A DNA stretch of 48,645 nucleotides from Saprolegnia diclina VS20. Taxonomy: Eukaryota > Oomycota > Saprolegniomycetes > Saprolegniales > Saprolegniaceae. Positions within the stretch are counted from its first letter, which is position 1, and each line of letters starts with the position of its first letter. The stretch is taken from assembly GCF_000281045.1 (NCBI RefSeq), contig NW_008246068.1:252709-301353 (forward strand), read 5' to 3'. The position numbers and the translations under genes are program-made. The notes beneath the pieces were generated by a model. The model was given only the letters and a program-made list of their open reading frames with translations. It ran no database searches and was not told the origin of the DNA. Positions 20,101-31,451 of this stretch are shown here, one piece after another.

Positions 20101-23100
20101 CGCAGCATGGCCTGGACGACGCTGAGAACGGTCTCGAGCGCCAGCGGAACGCCGAGCCCACGCAAGACAACCCGGTGCACGTCGGCTTGCAACAGGTACG
20201 GCAGCGCGGTATGCGTCGCGGCCAGCTCCGACACGATCGAGAGGAGATTTGAGAGAAGTGACGATGCCCCGGTGTACGCCTTCTCGAGCAGCTCGCCGAG
20301 CAGCTCCAGGAAATCGAGGCACGCCGCATGGCCCGACGCGCCAGCGATATACAAGGTCACAAACTGAGCCTTCCACACGATGTGCAAGAGGAGCACGTGG
20401 ACGCCGTCGAGCGCCTTGGGCACGAGCTCGGCGGCCGTCGCATGGTTGACAAGAAACGTAATCATGGTCGACCACACTGTCTGCATCGTCGGCGGATGGC
20501 TCCATCCGGACGTGCGCGCCCCCGTCTGCAGCATCGAGAGGAGCAAGTCGAGAGCAAGGGACGCGATTGCCGGGTCCGACAGCGTGGCTTCCTGCCGCTG
20601 CAGCACGGCGCACGCCGCGGTCAAGCCGCCGGCATCCAGGAGCGCGGGTGCGCTCGTGAGCGTGGCCAGACACGCGAGCACCTCCAGAAGAAAGTCCCGC
20701 GCAATGTAGCCGTGCAGCACAAACGCGTGGAGCGTGCTTGGGTACAAACTGCCGATCGCACGGGCTTGGAGCGCAGGCCGCGTCGCGCAGAGCGTCGTCA
20801 CAGCCTTGAGTGCGCCGCGTTCGAACCGGTCGTCCCCGACAAGACCAAAGAGCACGTCGGCCGTGCCGACCGTCACGGTCGTCGTCGGCGCCATTTGACG
20901 CCCGAGCTGCTCGAAAAACGTGATCGACGCTTCTTTGGTCGTCTTGGACGCGGTCGGGTCTTGGAACGCTGACTCGATGGCTTCGAGCGCGCCAAACTCG
21001 ACGACCTCGGCCACGACGCCGCCGACCGCCGTCGCGAGGCGGCTCAGCAGCAACAGCGACGCATCCAGCAGCTCGGGCGAGTGAAAGAGCACGGCGAGCG
21101 TCGACGGGACGCCGTGGCATTGCACAATCACGTTGGCAAACTCGGGCACAGTCGCGAAGGCCGAGACGAGCACAAACATGTCGGCCTGCGCCGGGACCGA
21201 TGCTGTGAACGGAACGCTCTGCGTGCTCGTGTGCAGCCACGTCATGGTCGCGACAAGGCTGTTGGCCGTTGCCAGCGCCGGGAGCAGCGCGACGCCCCGT
21301 TCGAGGGGCCGCACCATGGCGGCCAAGACACGCATCGCCTCCGCTTGGTCCTGCTCGTCGTCCAGCCGCGCCGTGAGCACACTGAGAAGCGCGGGGTTTT
21401 GGGCCAAGAGCGCAGCGTTGGTCGGGTCGACCGCGAGCGCGTAGAGCAAGCCAAATGTCGCAGTCGCGAGCTCGTCGAACGCAAGCAGCGGTGTCAGCGA
21501 AGCGTAGCTCTGGGCGACCAGCGTCGGGTCGAGGGCGAACTCGCGCTGCTGGTCGGGCGTCATAGCCGTCATAAGCCGCGTCGAGGTCGGCAGCACCGCG
21601 TGAAGCCCGATCACGTCGCCCGCGGCCGCCAAGACGAGCAGCGCTGAGAGGAGCACCTGCGCGCCGTTGTGCGTGATACAGTCGGTCACATTCTCAATGT
21701 CCTTGGTCGTGTAGGCGCAGAGGCACTGGACCGCATCGCGCTACGCCACCAAGATGAGACTCGAGGAAGACGAGCATGTCGGACCTTGACGTCGAGCGAC
21801 TCTGACACGATGAGAATCTCGAGTACGTGCGCGCCCGCGCCGGCCGTCCGCAGTGCCGTCTACATACGCCGTGAGCTCGGTAGAGACACAATGGAGCATG
21901 TACGAGGCACGCCGAGGAGCCGGACTGGCACAGATGGTACATGGCGTGCAACGCGTGGACCTCTAGCTCGGGCACGGCCATTGAGAGACAGAGCGCAATC
22001 GTGGCGCAGACGCCGGATGCAGCGGCCACGTCGCCTGCGGTCGGCGACAGGATGCGGTTGTAGAGCGCGGCGAGGTGCGACAGCACAAGGAGCGCGTGGA
22101 TCTGAACGTCTTGCGGGTCGACGTTCTTGAGGAGGCTGCAGACGACTGCGACACCACCGGCGGCCTCGACGTCGTTGAGCTGCCCGAGGCGTAGCTTGCC
22201 CATCGCCGGGTCCGTCTCCTGGCGCGGCGTCGCAAGCAGCTTGGCCAACGCGCGGAGGCGCTCGATGGTTTGCGGCACGGGCGTGCTACCGCCTTGCGTG
22301 AGGAGCCCGAGAAGGCCAACGATCGAGGTCGTGTCGCCCGCCGCCATGTTGCGCTGACAGCGCTTGCACGCCGACTAGCCATAGACATGTACGTTGCAGC
22401 GCATTCAGGAATGACGACGTAGGTACCTGGCGACCGTCGAGGCTCGGGATCGGCACCTTGTCGGTGCAGTCGCCGCAAAAGAGCCCGCCGCAGAGACGGC
22501 AGTGGTGCTACACAAGGGCGGATAAGGCCAAGAGGAGGGATAAGGAAGCACGGACGCGTCGACGGAGGACGCCAAACTTGAGGCGGCACTGGGTACAGTC
22601 CATGCGCGCAGCGTCCGGCACAATGTACGGGGCAAAGTAACTGGCCTGGACGTCCGGGATCGGGGCCCACGAGGCCGACATGCCTTCTTGCACCACGAGC
22701 GGCGCGACGGCAGGCACAAGAGGCGGCGCCATGGCGGCGGGCTCGGGCTCGGACATCGAGATGGTCGTCGCCGAGATGACGCTGCCTTCACGCTCGCTCG
22801 CATACCGGTCGAGCTCGGTGGCCATTTGGTTGATCTGCGACTCGCGCGGATCGATCCACGTCGTCGTGCGCGTGGCATGATCGACAAAGTACACGCGCCC
22901 CTACAGCGCTCATCATGACGCGCTGCTAGCACAAGGCGGGTCTCGCACCTGGTCGTCGCGCATCTCTTCCCAGCCCGGCGGCAGTGGTAGCGTCGACGGC
23001 GGCGTCCACGACGTCTACACGTTACACATGAGCTGGCTCGCATGCATCGAGTCGTCGTCGTCGCACCTCGCGCGTCGCGTGGTTCACGTAGAAGACGCGG

Positions 23101-23195
23101 CCTTGCGCATCCTCGAGCTGCTCCCAGCCTACATCGATGGAGGTCGTCGGACGCCATCCGCTGCATGGTAGAGGCCGGGTACCCGGTGCGAGCAT
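17149..23195 (-). CDS. Giant WW-WW-FYVE-armadillo-LSD1-type zinc-finger protein (1884 aa, 9 exons)
   Basis: Exons: 23067-23195, 22949-23014, 22571-22900, 22427-22507, 21904-22374, 21785-21859, 17512-21740, 17226-17469, 17149-17178. Two WW domains come first (GWEQLEDAQGRVFYVNHAT to TSW, residues about 24-46; GWEEMRDDQGRVYFVDHAT to TTW, about 57-80). A FYVE-like finger follows at about 160-215: CTQC, HHCRLCGG, CGDC, CKRC. It binds zinc and probably phosphatidylinositol 3-phosphate on endosomes. About 1400 residues of armadillo-like helical repeats follow (for example HALHAMYHLCQSGSSACL). After a Tyr/Ser-rich linker come four LSD1-type fingers: CPHC/CPLC, CKGC/CPEC, CGHC/CGHC and CAKC/CLKC. The last CLKC lies entirely in the 30-nt final exon, which supports it. 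The intron at 17470-17511 has no in-frame stop, so retention would add 14 residues. Likely an endosomal scaffold; specific partners are unknown. Confidence 0.85.
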
Positions 23196-24034
23196 GCTGC
23201 CAGTCGCAAAATGCAACGTCCAAGGCGAAGCGCCACAATCGAAGTTGAACTTCGAAGCCAATTACTTCGATTTTGAAATCTTTGCAAAATTTAAGGAAAT
23301 GCCAGGTGGTAAAATCCATACAAATCGCAAGCCATTTTAAAAACGCAGCGCGCCATGTCCCAGGTCCTCGTAGGACTCGCCTTGTGGCTTCAGCATCGGA
23401 CCCTTCGTGCAGCGACAAAGTGTCCTAGTCGTCGTTTGCTCGGAGATACTGCACGGTAATCATTTGGCGAATTTTACGAAATGCACTTCGTGTCCTACGG
23501 CACTGGACCGAGAATAGCGTGCAACCTGCAGCCTTTGGCAAGATTATTCAAGTCCCAACAAATAGGCATGTCCACTAGCACGGTGTCTACCACCTGCGGT
23601 ATACAGATTGTATCTCACGTTGTCGCGCACGCATTTTCGCAGTTAGCGCAGGCCGTGATGCTACGCTCTGGTGGTCTTACGACATATTACTCAGCTGCCC
23701 ACAGCATCTTCTCTAAGCCATGGGTCTTTATTATTGACCCATGTCTAAACTAAGTCCCATGCGTTCGCTTCTCGAGGACTTGCGAGATAGCGTATAGTGT
23801 TGACGATTTAGTCATAGCATTCTATTACATATTTTCCTTTGCGTCGTTCACCCAACTTCGAAGCAAATGTGCAGTCGAGCTTGCAGAGCCGACTAGAGTC
23901 AAGAAGATCTCGAGCTCGGGCTGTGATTGGTGCGTTTGTTTTGGCCAATCGCATCGTTTGGCGTGCGCCGGTAGGACAAAACGGGCGCGCCAAAATAGAG
24001 CAACCGCCAGAAAGGACAACGTTTGCGACGGTTC
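23196..24034. other. Divergent promoter region between FYVE gene and channel gene
   Basis: About 840 nt between two divergent start codons. It must carry both promoters. A 90-residue plus-strand frame (23481-23753) has no similarity and unremarkable composition. The region is AT-richer than the flanking exons. I see no repeat or RNA gene. Confidence 0.5.
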
Positions 24035-27000
24035 ATGGACGAGCCGGCGGCGAAGGGCGGGACGTGGAACCACACGGTGGGCACCGTCGTCCGCGCCAAC
24101 ATCACGGGCACGTCGGCGCACCACAACAGCATCGCTCGGAAGGCGTCCCAAATGCTCTGCAACCCGATCTTCAAACAGCACGTGTGGGGTCAAGTGCATC
24201 ACGCACGGCGCGAGAAGCTCAACGACTTGCACGCCAAGCGCCAAGAGCGAAAGCGGTCGATGCTCCAGTCGCCTGCCGCTTCGATTCCCGAGGACGACGA
24301 CCCGCCGCCACCGCGCCCGACCATCCAGCCGCGGACGCCGACCACCAAGAGCCCGCCGCGGTCGCCAAAGAACCACGACCCGACGCCCGGTCGCGCGACC
24401 ATGCACTTGCGGCCGACTATGAACCCGCTGGCTCAAATGGCCTTCAAGTCGATGCGGTCTACGCGGGAGCGGTCGCCGTCGCGCATGGCGCCAAGCGAAC
24501 GCACCGAGAATGAACATGCGATCGCGGCCAAGTCGTCGGGCCCGCCGTCGATCGAGGCGCGGTTTCGACGGTTTGCCAAGCGCACGCTTCGACGCAAGTA
24601 CGCAAGCTCTGTGATTGCGGGGGCAGTCTTGCTCGACACGCTCATTATGGCACTGGACTCGACGGGCAGTACGGCCTTGGGCGTCTTGGATTTTGTATTG
24701 ACACTGTTCTTTGCGTTCGAGCTCGCACTGCGCATCAGCGTCCACGGCGCCTTCCACGGCCACCGTAGCTAGATGCATTTTCTTCCTTTATGATGGCTCA
24801 TAGGACTGTGTAGACCCGCTCATTCGCAACAAGACGGCGGTCGTGCAGTTTCTGGTCGTGACCTCGAGCTTTCTCTCGTTCTGCGTCTTGGGCTTTGGGA
24901 CCCTCTCACAATGGCGCGTGCTCCGGGGCTTGAAAGCCTATCGGTGTTTCACAGCGGTACGAGGCATCAAGCGCATCCTCTCGGCCATTACCAAGGCGAT
25001 TCCGCTCCTCACTAACGTCGGTGTCCTCGCCTTCTTCTTCCTCCTCATGTTTAGTATTCTGGGGCTCGAGGTATGGTTTTTATCTGCGATTACGACCTAC
25101 GGCTACAATGCTCTTAGGCGTTCTCAACTGTCTACGACGGCATGTGCGCCGTGCAGGGCACGCCCAATACGCCATTGCTGACCAACGACACGCGCCTCAT
25201 GTACCCTGGTAGCATTTTTGTCGTTTCGAAAAGGGTGTCTAAAACGAGGACTAGTGGTCTATTGCAGCAGCAACACTGGGTGTCCGCCAACCTTTGTCTG
25301 CGCGAGCGTCGACAGCTCGGACAACAGCTCCTTTCACTCGTTCCAGAACGGGTTTGCGTCCTTCCTCCTTGTCTTCCAAGTCATGGTCCTCGACGGCTGG
25401 ATCGACTCGATCATGGACCCGGCGCTGCAAACGACGTCGGACATTGCGCTGCTCTTCTTCATTTTGATTGTGTTTCTCCTTGTCTTCCTCGTCCTCAACC
25501 TCTTTGTCGCGGTCATAACAACCGCCTTCATGGGCCACGACGGCGAGTGCAGCACTACCGAGCCGGCACATGCAAGTGGGCAGCTCGACATGCGCAAAAT
25601 GGGCAAGGAAGACGAAGAGCAACACCTGTACATGGTGCTCGGAACGACGATGGCGGTCGAGCAAGCTAGCAATAGCACACCCCACGACGTGCCGCCGTTG
25701 CCTGCACTGCTGTCGGCACAAAGCGAGTCGGACGACGAGTCGAGTCGGCGCAGGAGCACCGCGACGACCGACGGCGAGCTCACGCGCCGCATGTTTTCTT
25801 CGCTGTCGCTGCCGACCGAGACCGTCACCAGCTTTGTGAGCTCGCGAGACCTCTTTGCATCGACTCACGTCTCGGCGGAAGAGAAGTTTCGGCTTCATTT
25901 GGCCTCGGCGCCCGGCGTCTCGGGGCGCTTTCGCAGGTAAAAGGCCGTAGATTGCGGCGCATTTATCGGTTTTTGTAGATTTATCTTGTCGGAGACGTTT
26001 GCGGACCTTGTCATGTTGTGCATCATCGTCAACACTCTGGCGCTCATGACCGAGTACCCCAACATGGGCGAACCGTGGCAGAGCTTCTTCGACGACGTCG
26101 AATTTTTCTTTTCCGGCGTATTTACGATTGAGGTTTTGCTCAAATTTTACGCCTTCCAGAGGTACAAACTCGTATTTTGTTATATCCATATTGGCGACAA
26201 TGTCATTATCTGGTGTCTAGCGTTGGCTTGTTTCTAAGTGCTTACGAGCGCTGGTTTGACGCGATCGTCGTCGGCACCAGCGTGTGCGTCTCGGTACTGC
26301 ACGCCCGTATTCAGCGTCGGGCCTAAAAGTTGCGTGCGTCTAGTGTCTCAAGTACACCAACGACGGCGACTTGAACACGCTGTCATGGATGGACAATGTG
26401 TCCATTTTGCGCACGCTGCGGATTGGTCGGCTCATGTGGCGCTGGAAAGGCACGCGGAAGCTCATCGAGTCGGTGCTCAAGTCGAGCCGCGCCGTCTTCA
26501 ACCTCTTTGTGTTTCTCTTGCTCATTCTGATTGGTACGACGTGTTTCTGTCGGCATTTCCGTCATGATTGTGCGAATGTAGTGCACAGCGTGCTGGCGAT
26601 GCAGCTCTTTGGCCTCGAGAAGGACATGCCGCGACGCAATTTCCAGGGGTTTGTGCAGTCGTTCGTGACGCTCTTCCAAGTGCTCTCGGGCGACGCGTGG
26701 GCCGAAGTCATGGAGTCGATCCTCGAGCGCGACTCTCTCTTTTTTGCGCCCTTTTTCATGGTGTTTGTGTTTTTCGGGCAATTTGTCGTGCTCAACCTCT
26801 TTATTGCGGTGATTCTCGAAAACTTTGAAATTTCTGAAGAGGAAGCGTACCAACTCCAGCTCGAGCGCGTTTTGGCGATCCCGAAAGAGCTCCAAATGCT
26901 CGAGAAAATCGAAGAGGTCGGCGTCCGCGCCTTCTACGCCAACAACGACATCCGGCAGCTCGAGAACGTCCAGGACATCAAAGCCCGGCGGTTCCTTGGC

Positions 27001-30000
27001 GTGAGCGAGCGCCACGTGCACGCGGCAGTGTCCGTGGCCCCGGCGGACGCGTTCTTGGAGGACATTGTGGCCCGAATTGACAAAATTCTGGCTTCGGCCG
27101 CGTTCAAGTGGTTTATCATCCTCACGATCGTGCTGAGTTGCGTCGGCTTGGCCATCGACGACCCGGTCATCACCAGCCAGCTCTCGGCCGCTGAGCTCGC
27201 CGCGCAAAACGCCAAGAACTACGCGCTGACGTCCGTCAACACGTTTGCACTCGTTGTCTTTGTCATTGAATTTGCACTCAAAGTGACGTCACAAGGCTTT
27301 GGCTTTCGTTACCTTCTCTCGCGCTTGCTGCCGTGGTACGAGCGCGCGTATTATCGCAGCCGATATGAGAGCAACTCGCGCAAGACGCCACATCGGACAA
27401 TGAAGAAACATTACATTGAAGACCCTTGGAACCGACTGGACATTTGCCTTCTCATCGTCGCAGTCCTCGACGAAGCCATTAGCTACGGCACGCAGCGCAC
27501 GAAGGGCAACAACCTCGTCAAGGTCCTTCGCGTCGGGCGCGTCTTGCGACCACTTCGACTCTTCAACCAAGACGGCGACATGAAGCTCATCATGACGTCG
27601 TTCGCTGCCGCACTTCCCGCGGTCCTCGACGTCCTCGTGCTCTGTCTCGGTGTCTTTATTATCTTTGGCATCACGGGCCGGACGCTCTTTTCCCAAAAGG
27701 TACTTTGCGTTTGCCGTTTGAGATTGCCGTTTGAGATTGCATTTGAGATTGCATTTGAGATTGCATTGTTGGAAACGGACAACATTATACTCGTGACTGA
27801 CGTAGATGTACTCGTGCAACGACACCTCGGTGGCCAACCGCGCCCAGTGCACCGGGTTCTACGAAGCGCTGCCGCTGCCGGCGTCCGACACGCCCGTGCT
27901 CATGCCCCGCGTATGGGTGCCGTATCGCGCTCGCTTTGACACGCTGGCGAGCTCGATGATTGCGCTCATGGAGCTCTCGTCCGTCAAGGTACCCATTTTC
28001 ATTGCGTTTCAAAGACAACATTGTCTGTTAGTGGGTGGACACGGCCGAATTCGCCATGGACATTGTGGGCCTCAACGAGCAGCCAATTCTCAACTACAGC
28101 ATGATCTACATTGGCTACTTTATCTCGTTTGTGTTTGTCGGCGGCTTCTTCCTCATTCGGCTCTTCGTCGGCGTCCTCGTGCGTCCTCGACCAAATCGGC
28201 TTCGACTCAATAAGATCGTAGGTCGAGCAATTCCAGCGCAACAACGGAACGCAGATTCTCACACCGAGCCAAAAATGGTACGCATTATTGTCATTTTCCT
28301 TGTAGACCGAACGTGTTTGTCTAGTTGGGTCGAGCTCGAGCGCCACATGCTGTTGCTCAAACCACGCTACAGCGTCCCCGAGCCCACCAATGCGATACGA
28401 AGTCGGTTCTACCGCGTGGCCAAATGTGCGCTTTCCTACAAGATGGAGCATATTGTCTATAACGGATGCCTAGCCCATCGTTTCGAGCATTTCATGTCGT
28501 CGATCATCGTCATCAACATGCTCTTCATGCTGCTCAACCCAACGAAAGCAGCGCAGCAATGGAAGTTCGCATTCGAGGTAGTCTGACATGTCGAACTAAG
28601 GACTCGACCCATTTGTGGATAGACGATCGACAAGCTCTTTGTCGTCTCGTACTCGTGCGAGTTTGCGACCAAGCTCGTGGCGTTCGGCCAACACATCTTT
28701 CGCGATACTTGGCACGTGTTTGACTTGGTGCTCCTCATCGGGTCCTACGTTTCGTACTTGCCCGGGATTTCGATTCACCAAATTTCTCAAGTCGATTCTC
28801 TTCAAAAAGACTCTATTGGCTGATGTAGCCTCGTCTAGGTTGGTCGCATCTTTCGTGTCATGCGCGTCATGAAGTTTGTCAAAGTGAGCAAGGGCGTGCG
28901 GACCATCTTCCGGACCTTCCGCGCGAGTCTTTCGTCCATCGGCAACGTCGTCTTGCTCCTCGTTCTGCTCTTGTACATCTTTGCCATCCTCGGGCGCCAG
29001 GTATTCTTCGTCGAGTCGGTGGATAGATGGATCGTTTCTTTATTTTTGTAGCTGTTTGGCACGATCAAATATGGCCCCAACCTCAACGAAACACAGAACT
29101 TCCAGACATTTGGGAACGCGCTGTTGACGCTCTTTGATCTCATTGCCGGTGGCGAGTGGCACCTCCTCATGACCGACTGCATGGTACCGAAATTTCGGAA
29201 TTTCAATGTTTCAATGTTTCAACAAACGGAAATTTCAATTTCGAGGCGTAGGTGGAAGGCGCCGATTGCGCAACGATCGGGACCGACACGGACTGCGGCG
29301 ATTACTACGCGGCGTGGGTGTACTACCTCGTGTTTGTCATTGCGATCGTCTACATCTTTCTCAACCTCTTCATCGCGGTCATCCTCGAGAACTTTCGGAG
29401 CTGCTACGTCAAGGACATCAGTCCCGTGACGCTCGAAGACTTCGAGGGGTACCAAGAGGTCTTTGAAAAGTACGACCCGCTCCACAAGGGCATCATTCCG
29501 ATCTACATGCTCCCGCGCTTCTTGCACGTACGTCCTATCCACCTATCCACCTATCCACCTATCCACCTATCCACCTATCCAACTATCCAACGATGTCTGT
29601 AGGACTTGCCGCCCAACTTGCGCGTGAGCACAGCCGGCAACCGCATGGCGTACTTGCACCTTCGGTTTGAGATTGAGCAAGTGCAGCTCGCGCCGTCGAC
29701 GCCGCAAAGTACCCCGTTCTTCAACGCGCTCCTCCGGACCGTGTGCATTCACCACATGGGAATTCGCGCGCTCTCGTACGAGCAGCAGCGCGACCGCGTC
29801 AAGCAGATCTTTGTCATCAAGGAGAAGGTCGCGGCCATGATCGTCCGCGCCATGCTCCGCGGCGTCATCGAGCGCACGCGCATTCGTGCCAAGCGCGAGA
29901 CGATGTACGCGCTCACGTGCACCAAGACCGTGGCCCATCGACGCAGCGTCGTCTACACCCGGCTCCACGCCCACGACGAGGAAGGAGAAGAGGTAGACAA

Positions 30001-30724
30001 GGCATCGATCGCGATTCGCGAAGGCTCCGAGGACGACGATGACGTACAAGTTGATGCGGTGGCGACGGCGGACGCACCGTTGGTGACGTGTGGCGCATCG
30101 AGCCTCCTGGATGCCGTTCCGCTGCAAGTCCCGACTGCGCTATCAACACCGACCCTCAAGATCGAGGAGGCACCCTTCGATATACCACAGCGTCGTCTGC
30201 GAGTATCGGTCGATGGTGACATCGTCTCAAGTCAGCCAGTAGCCGACGGGACGATCACAGTGGAGAGCTCGCCGGCGAGAGACGCCCACATGCTCTCGGC
30301 TACGGCGTCGGCAGTCGACGCCCCCGTTGCTGGCACCGCGACGACGACGGGAGCAACGATCCAACCGAGCAACTCGACCGAACACAACCTTGCAGCGGAA
30401 GCGACGGTGGCGCCTGTGGAGGCTTCATCTGTGATGGACGTCGAGGCAACCGGTGCAGCACTAACGATGAGCAAGTCGGTCGAGCTCGACGGTGCGGAAG
30501 GGACAGGCAAGCCATTGAACGGGAAGAAGAAGGCGCGGCACGTACATCGGCATCCGGGAAAGAAGCCCAAAGCAAATGAGGAAGCAGTCGACGCCAGTGC
30601 GTCGAGCGCTAGCGAGGACAACCCGCCGCTTGTCGAGAAGAACGGGGCGCCGCCGGTGGCTGAGAGTGGTCTGCGTCCGCTGCGCCTTCCCAAGCTCCAT
30701 GTGGACAAAGTCACGCCGATCTAG
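24035..30724 (+). CDS. Four-domain voltage-gated cation channel alpha subunit (1934 aa, 17 exons)
   Basis: Exons: 24035-24764, 24814-25070, 25118-25208, 25255-25936, 25979-26161, 26239-26293, 26344-26533, 26582-27699, 27806-27988, 28032-28178, 28222-28277, 28325-28577, 28623-28790, 28839-29000, 29052-29183, 29252-29527, 29603-30724. The plan is that of Cav/Nav-type channels: four repeats of six membrane helices with charged S4 segments (RVLRGLKAYRCFTAVRGIKR; ILRTLRIGRLMWRWK; LVKVLRVGRVLRPLRLF; GRIFRVMRVMKFVKVSKG). Pore loops read VLDGW (D406), SGDAW (D767), SSVKW (V1162) and GGEW (G1459). The acidic filter residue two before Trp is thus present in repeats I and II only. The N-terminal 185 residues are Pro/Arg-rich. 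After repeat IV comes an EF-hand-like/IQ-like segment (FEKYDPLHKGIIPIYMLPR; AAMIVRAMLRGVIERTR), then a low-complexity tail. Probably a plasma-membrane calcium or sodium channel; ion preference is uncertain. Several introns carry short tandem repeats. Confidence 0.9.
27715..27768. repeat. (TTTGAGATTGCA)n repeat in channel intron 8
   Basis: Four near-perfect 12-13-nt units built on TTTGAGATTGC occupy half of the unusually long (106-nt) intron 27700-27805. Bases 27716-27732 are the exact reverse complement of 17 nt at the start of the octamer array at 7531-7547. Confidence 0.9.
29201..29224. repeat. (TTTCAATG)3 octamer repeat in channel intron 15
   Basis: Three 8-nt units, TTTCAATG twice and TTTCAACA once, lie within the 68-nt intron 29184-29251. 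This is the reverse complement of the OSCP1 intron repeat at 17025-17048. Confidence 0.95.
29534..29589. repeat. (CCTATCCA)7 octamer repeat in channel intron 16
   Basis: Six CCTATCCA units and one ACTATCCA unit fill most of the 75-nt intron 29528-29602, leaving only the splice sites and a short tail. Copy number is a likely site of length polymorphism. Confidence 0.95.
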
Positions 30725-30764
30725 TCGATCCACCGTCCATATTTATCAGGACAAGATGTAGCCG

Positions 30765-30850
30765 TGTAAACACTGTCTCAAGGCACTGTTCTTCTCCTAC
30801 TCTTTCAAGCCACTGTTTTGAAAACACTGTTTCTTGGCCACTGTTTGGGT
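30765..30850. repeat. Cluster of CACTGT motifs between channel and OsmC genes
   Basis: Five CACTGT motifs start at 30771, 30784, 30811, 30825 and 30839, within a spacer of about 200 nt. Two sit inside AAACACTGT (30768 and 30822), followed by TCTCAAGG or TTCTTGG. These resemble the inverse of CAAGGGACAGTGTTT, found twice upstream of OSCP1. The spacing is irregular (13, 27, 14, 14), so this is a motif cluster, not a simple tandem array. It probably lies in the OsmC promoter or the channel 3' flank. Confidence 0.65.
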
Positions 30851-30931
30851 CCAAATATCCTGTTTAGTTCCAAATGCAGTGTGGGCAAATGTAAGGTTGG
30901 GTGGAATTAGCCAATTCAACTCTCGGGAGGG

Positions 30932-31450
30932 ATGCGTCGGTGCATGGCGACCCTCGCGCGGCCGATGCGGTACCATCTGACCGGCATGGGCGCCAACGTC
31001 CAGTGCAGCATGGCCCGCGACGCGTCGATCACGATGGCGACCGACGTGCCACGGCGCATGGGCGGCTCGGACGCGGCGCCGCAGCCCATCGAGCTCTTCC
31101 TCACGTCGCTCTGCGGCTGCGAGCTCGCGACAGCCACGTTTGTCGCTCGCCACATGACTCCGCGCGTGCACGTCGAGAAGATTGAGTTTGACGTGTACGC
31201 CGAGCGCGACAGCCTCGGCGCGCTGCAGCTACCATTGACGACCGACCCAGCGACCATGCCTGTCGCCCGCCTCGCGCGCGTCTGGGGCACAGCGACCGTG
31301 TACACGACCGCGTCGCAGGCGCAAGTGACCGAGCTCTGCGACCACGTCAAGCGCCGCTGCCCCGTGGCCAACATGGCCGTGCTCTCCGGTTGCGCACTCG
31401 AGATTGACTGGGGGCAGAAGACGCCCTCGAGTGGGTCCAGTGCTCATTAA
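30932..31450 (+). CDS. OsmC/Ohr-family protein (172 aa, single exon)
   Basis: This intronless frame begins at ATG 30932 (a second in-frame ATG is at 30944). The order GGSDAAPQPIELFLTSLCGC, then VEKIEFDVYAERD, then HVKRRCPVANMA is characteristic of the OsmC fold, including the two conserved Cys (in LCGCEL and RRCPV). These form the peroxide-reactive pair in family members that reduce organic hydroperoxides. I see no clear organelle targeting sequence, although the first 15 residues are basic. The stop codon is 1 nt from the stop codon of the convergent anoctamin gene. A detoxification role is inferred from family only. Bacterial origin is possible because OsmC is widespread in bacteria, but composition matches the neighbours. 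Confidence 0.82.
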   Translation: MRRCMATLARPMRYHLTGMGANVQCSMARDASITMATDVPRRMGGSDAAPQPIELFLTSLCGCELATATFVARHMTPRVHVEKIEFDVYAERDSLGALQLPLTTDPATMPVARLARVWGTATVYTTASQAQVTELCDHVKRRCPVANMAVLSGCALEIDWGQKTPSSGSSAH

Positions 31451-31451
31451 A

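Noticed and set aside
23481-23753. 90-residue plus-strand frame upstream of the channel
   Set aside because: No recognisable motif and AT-rich context typical of promoter DNA.
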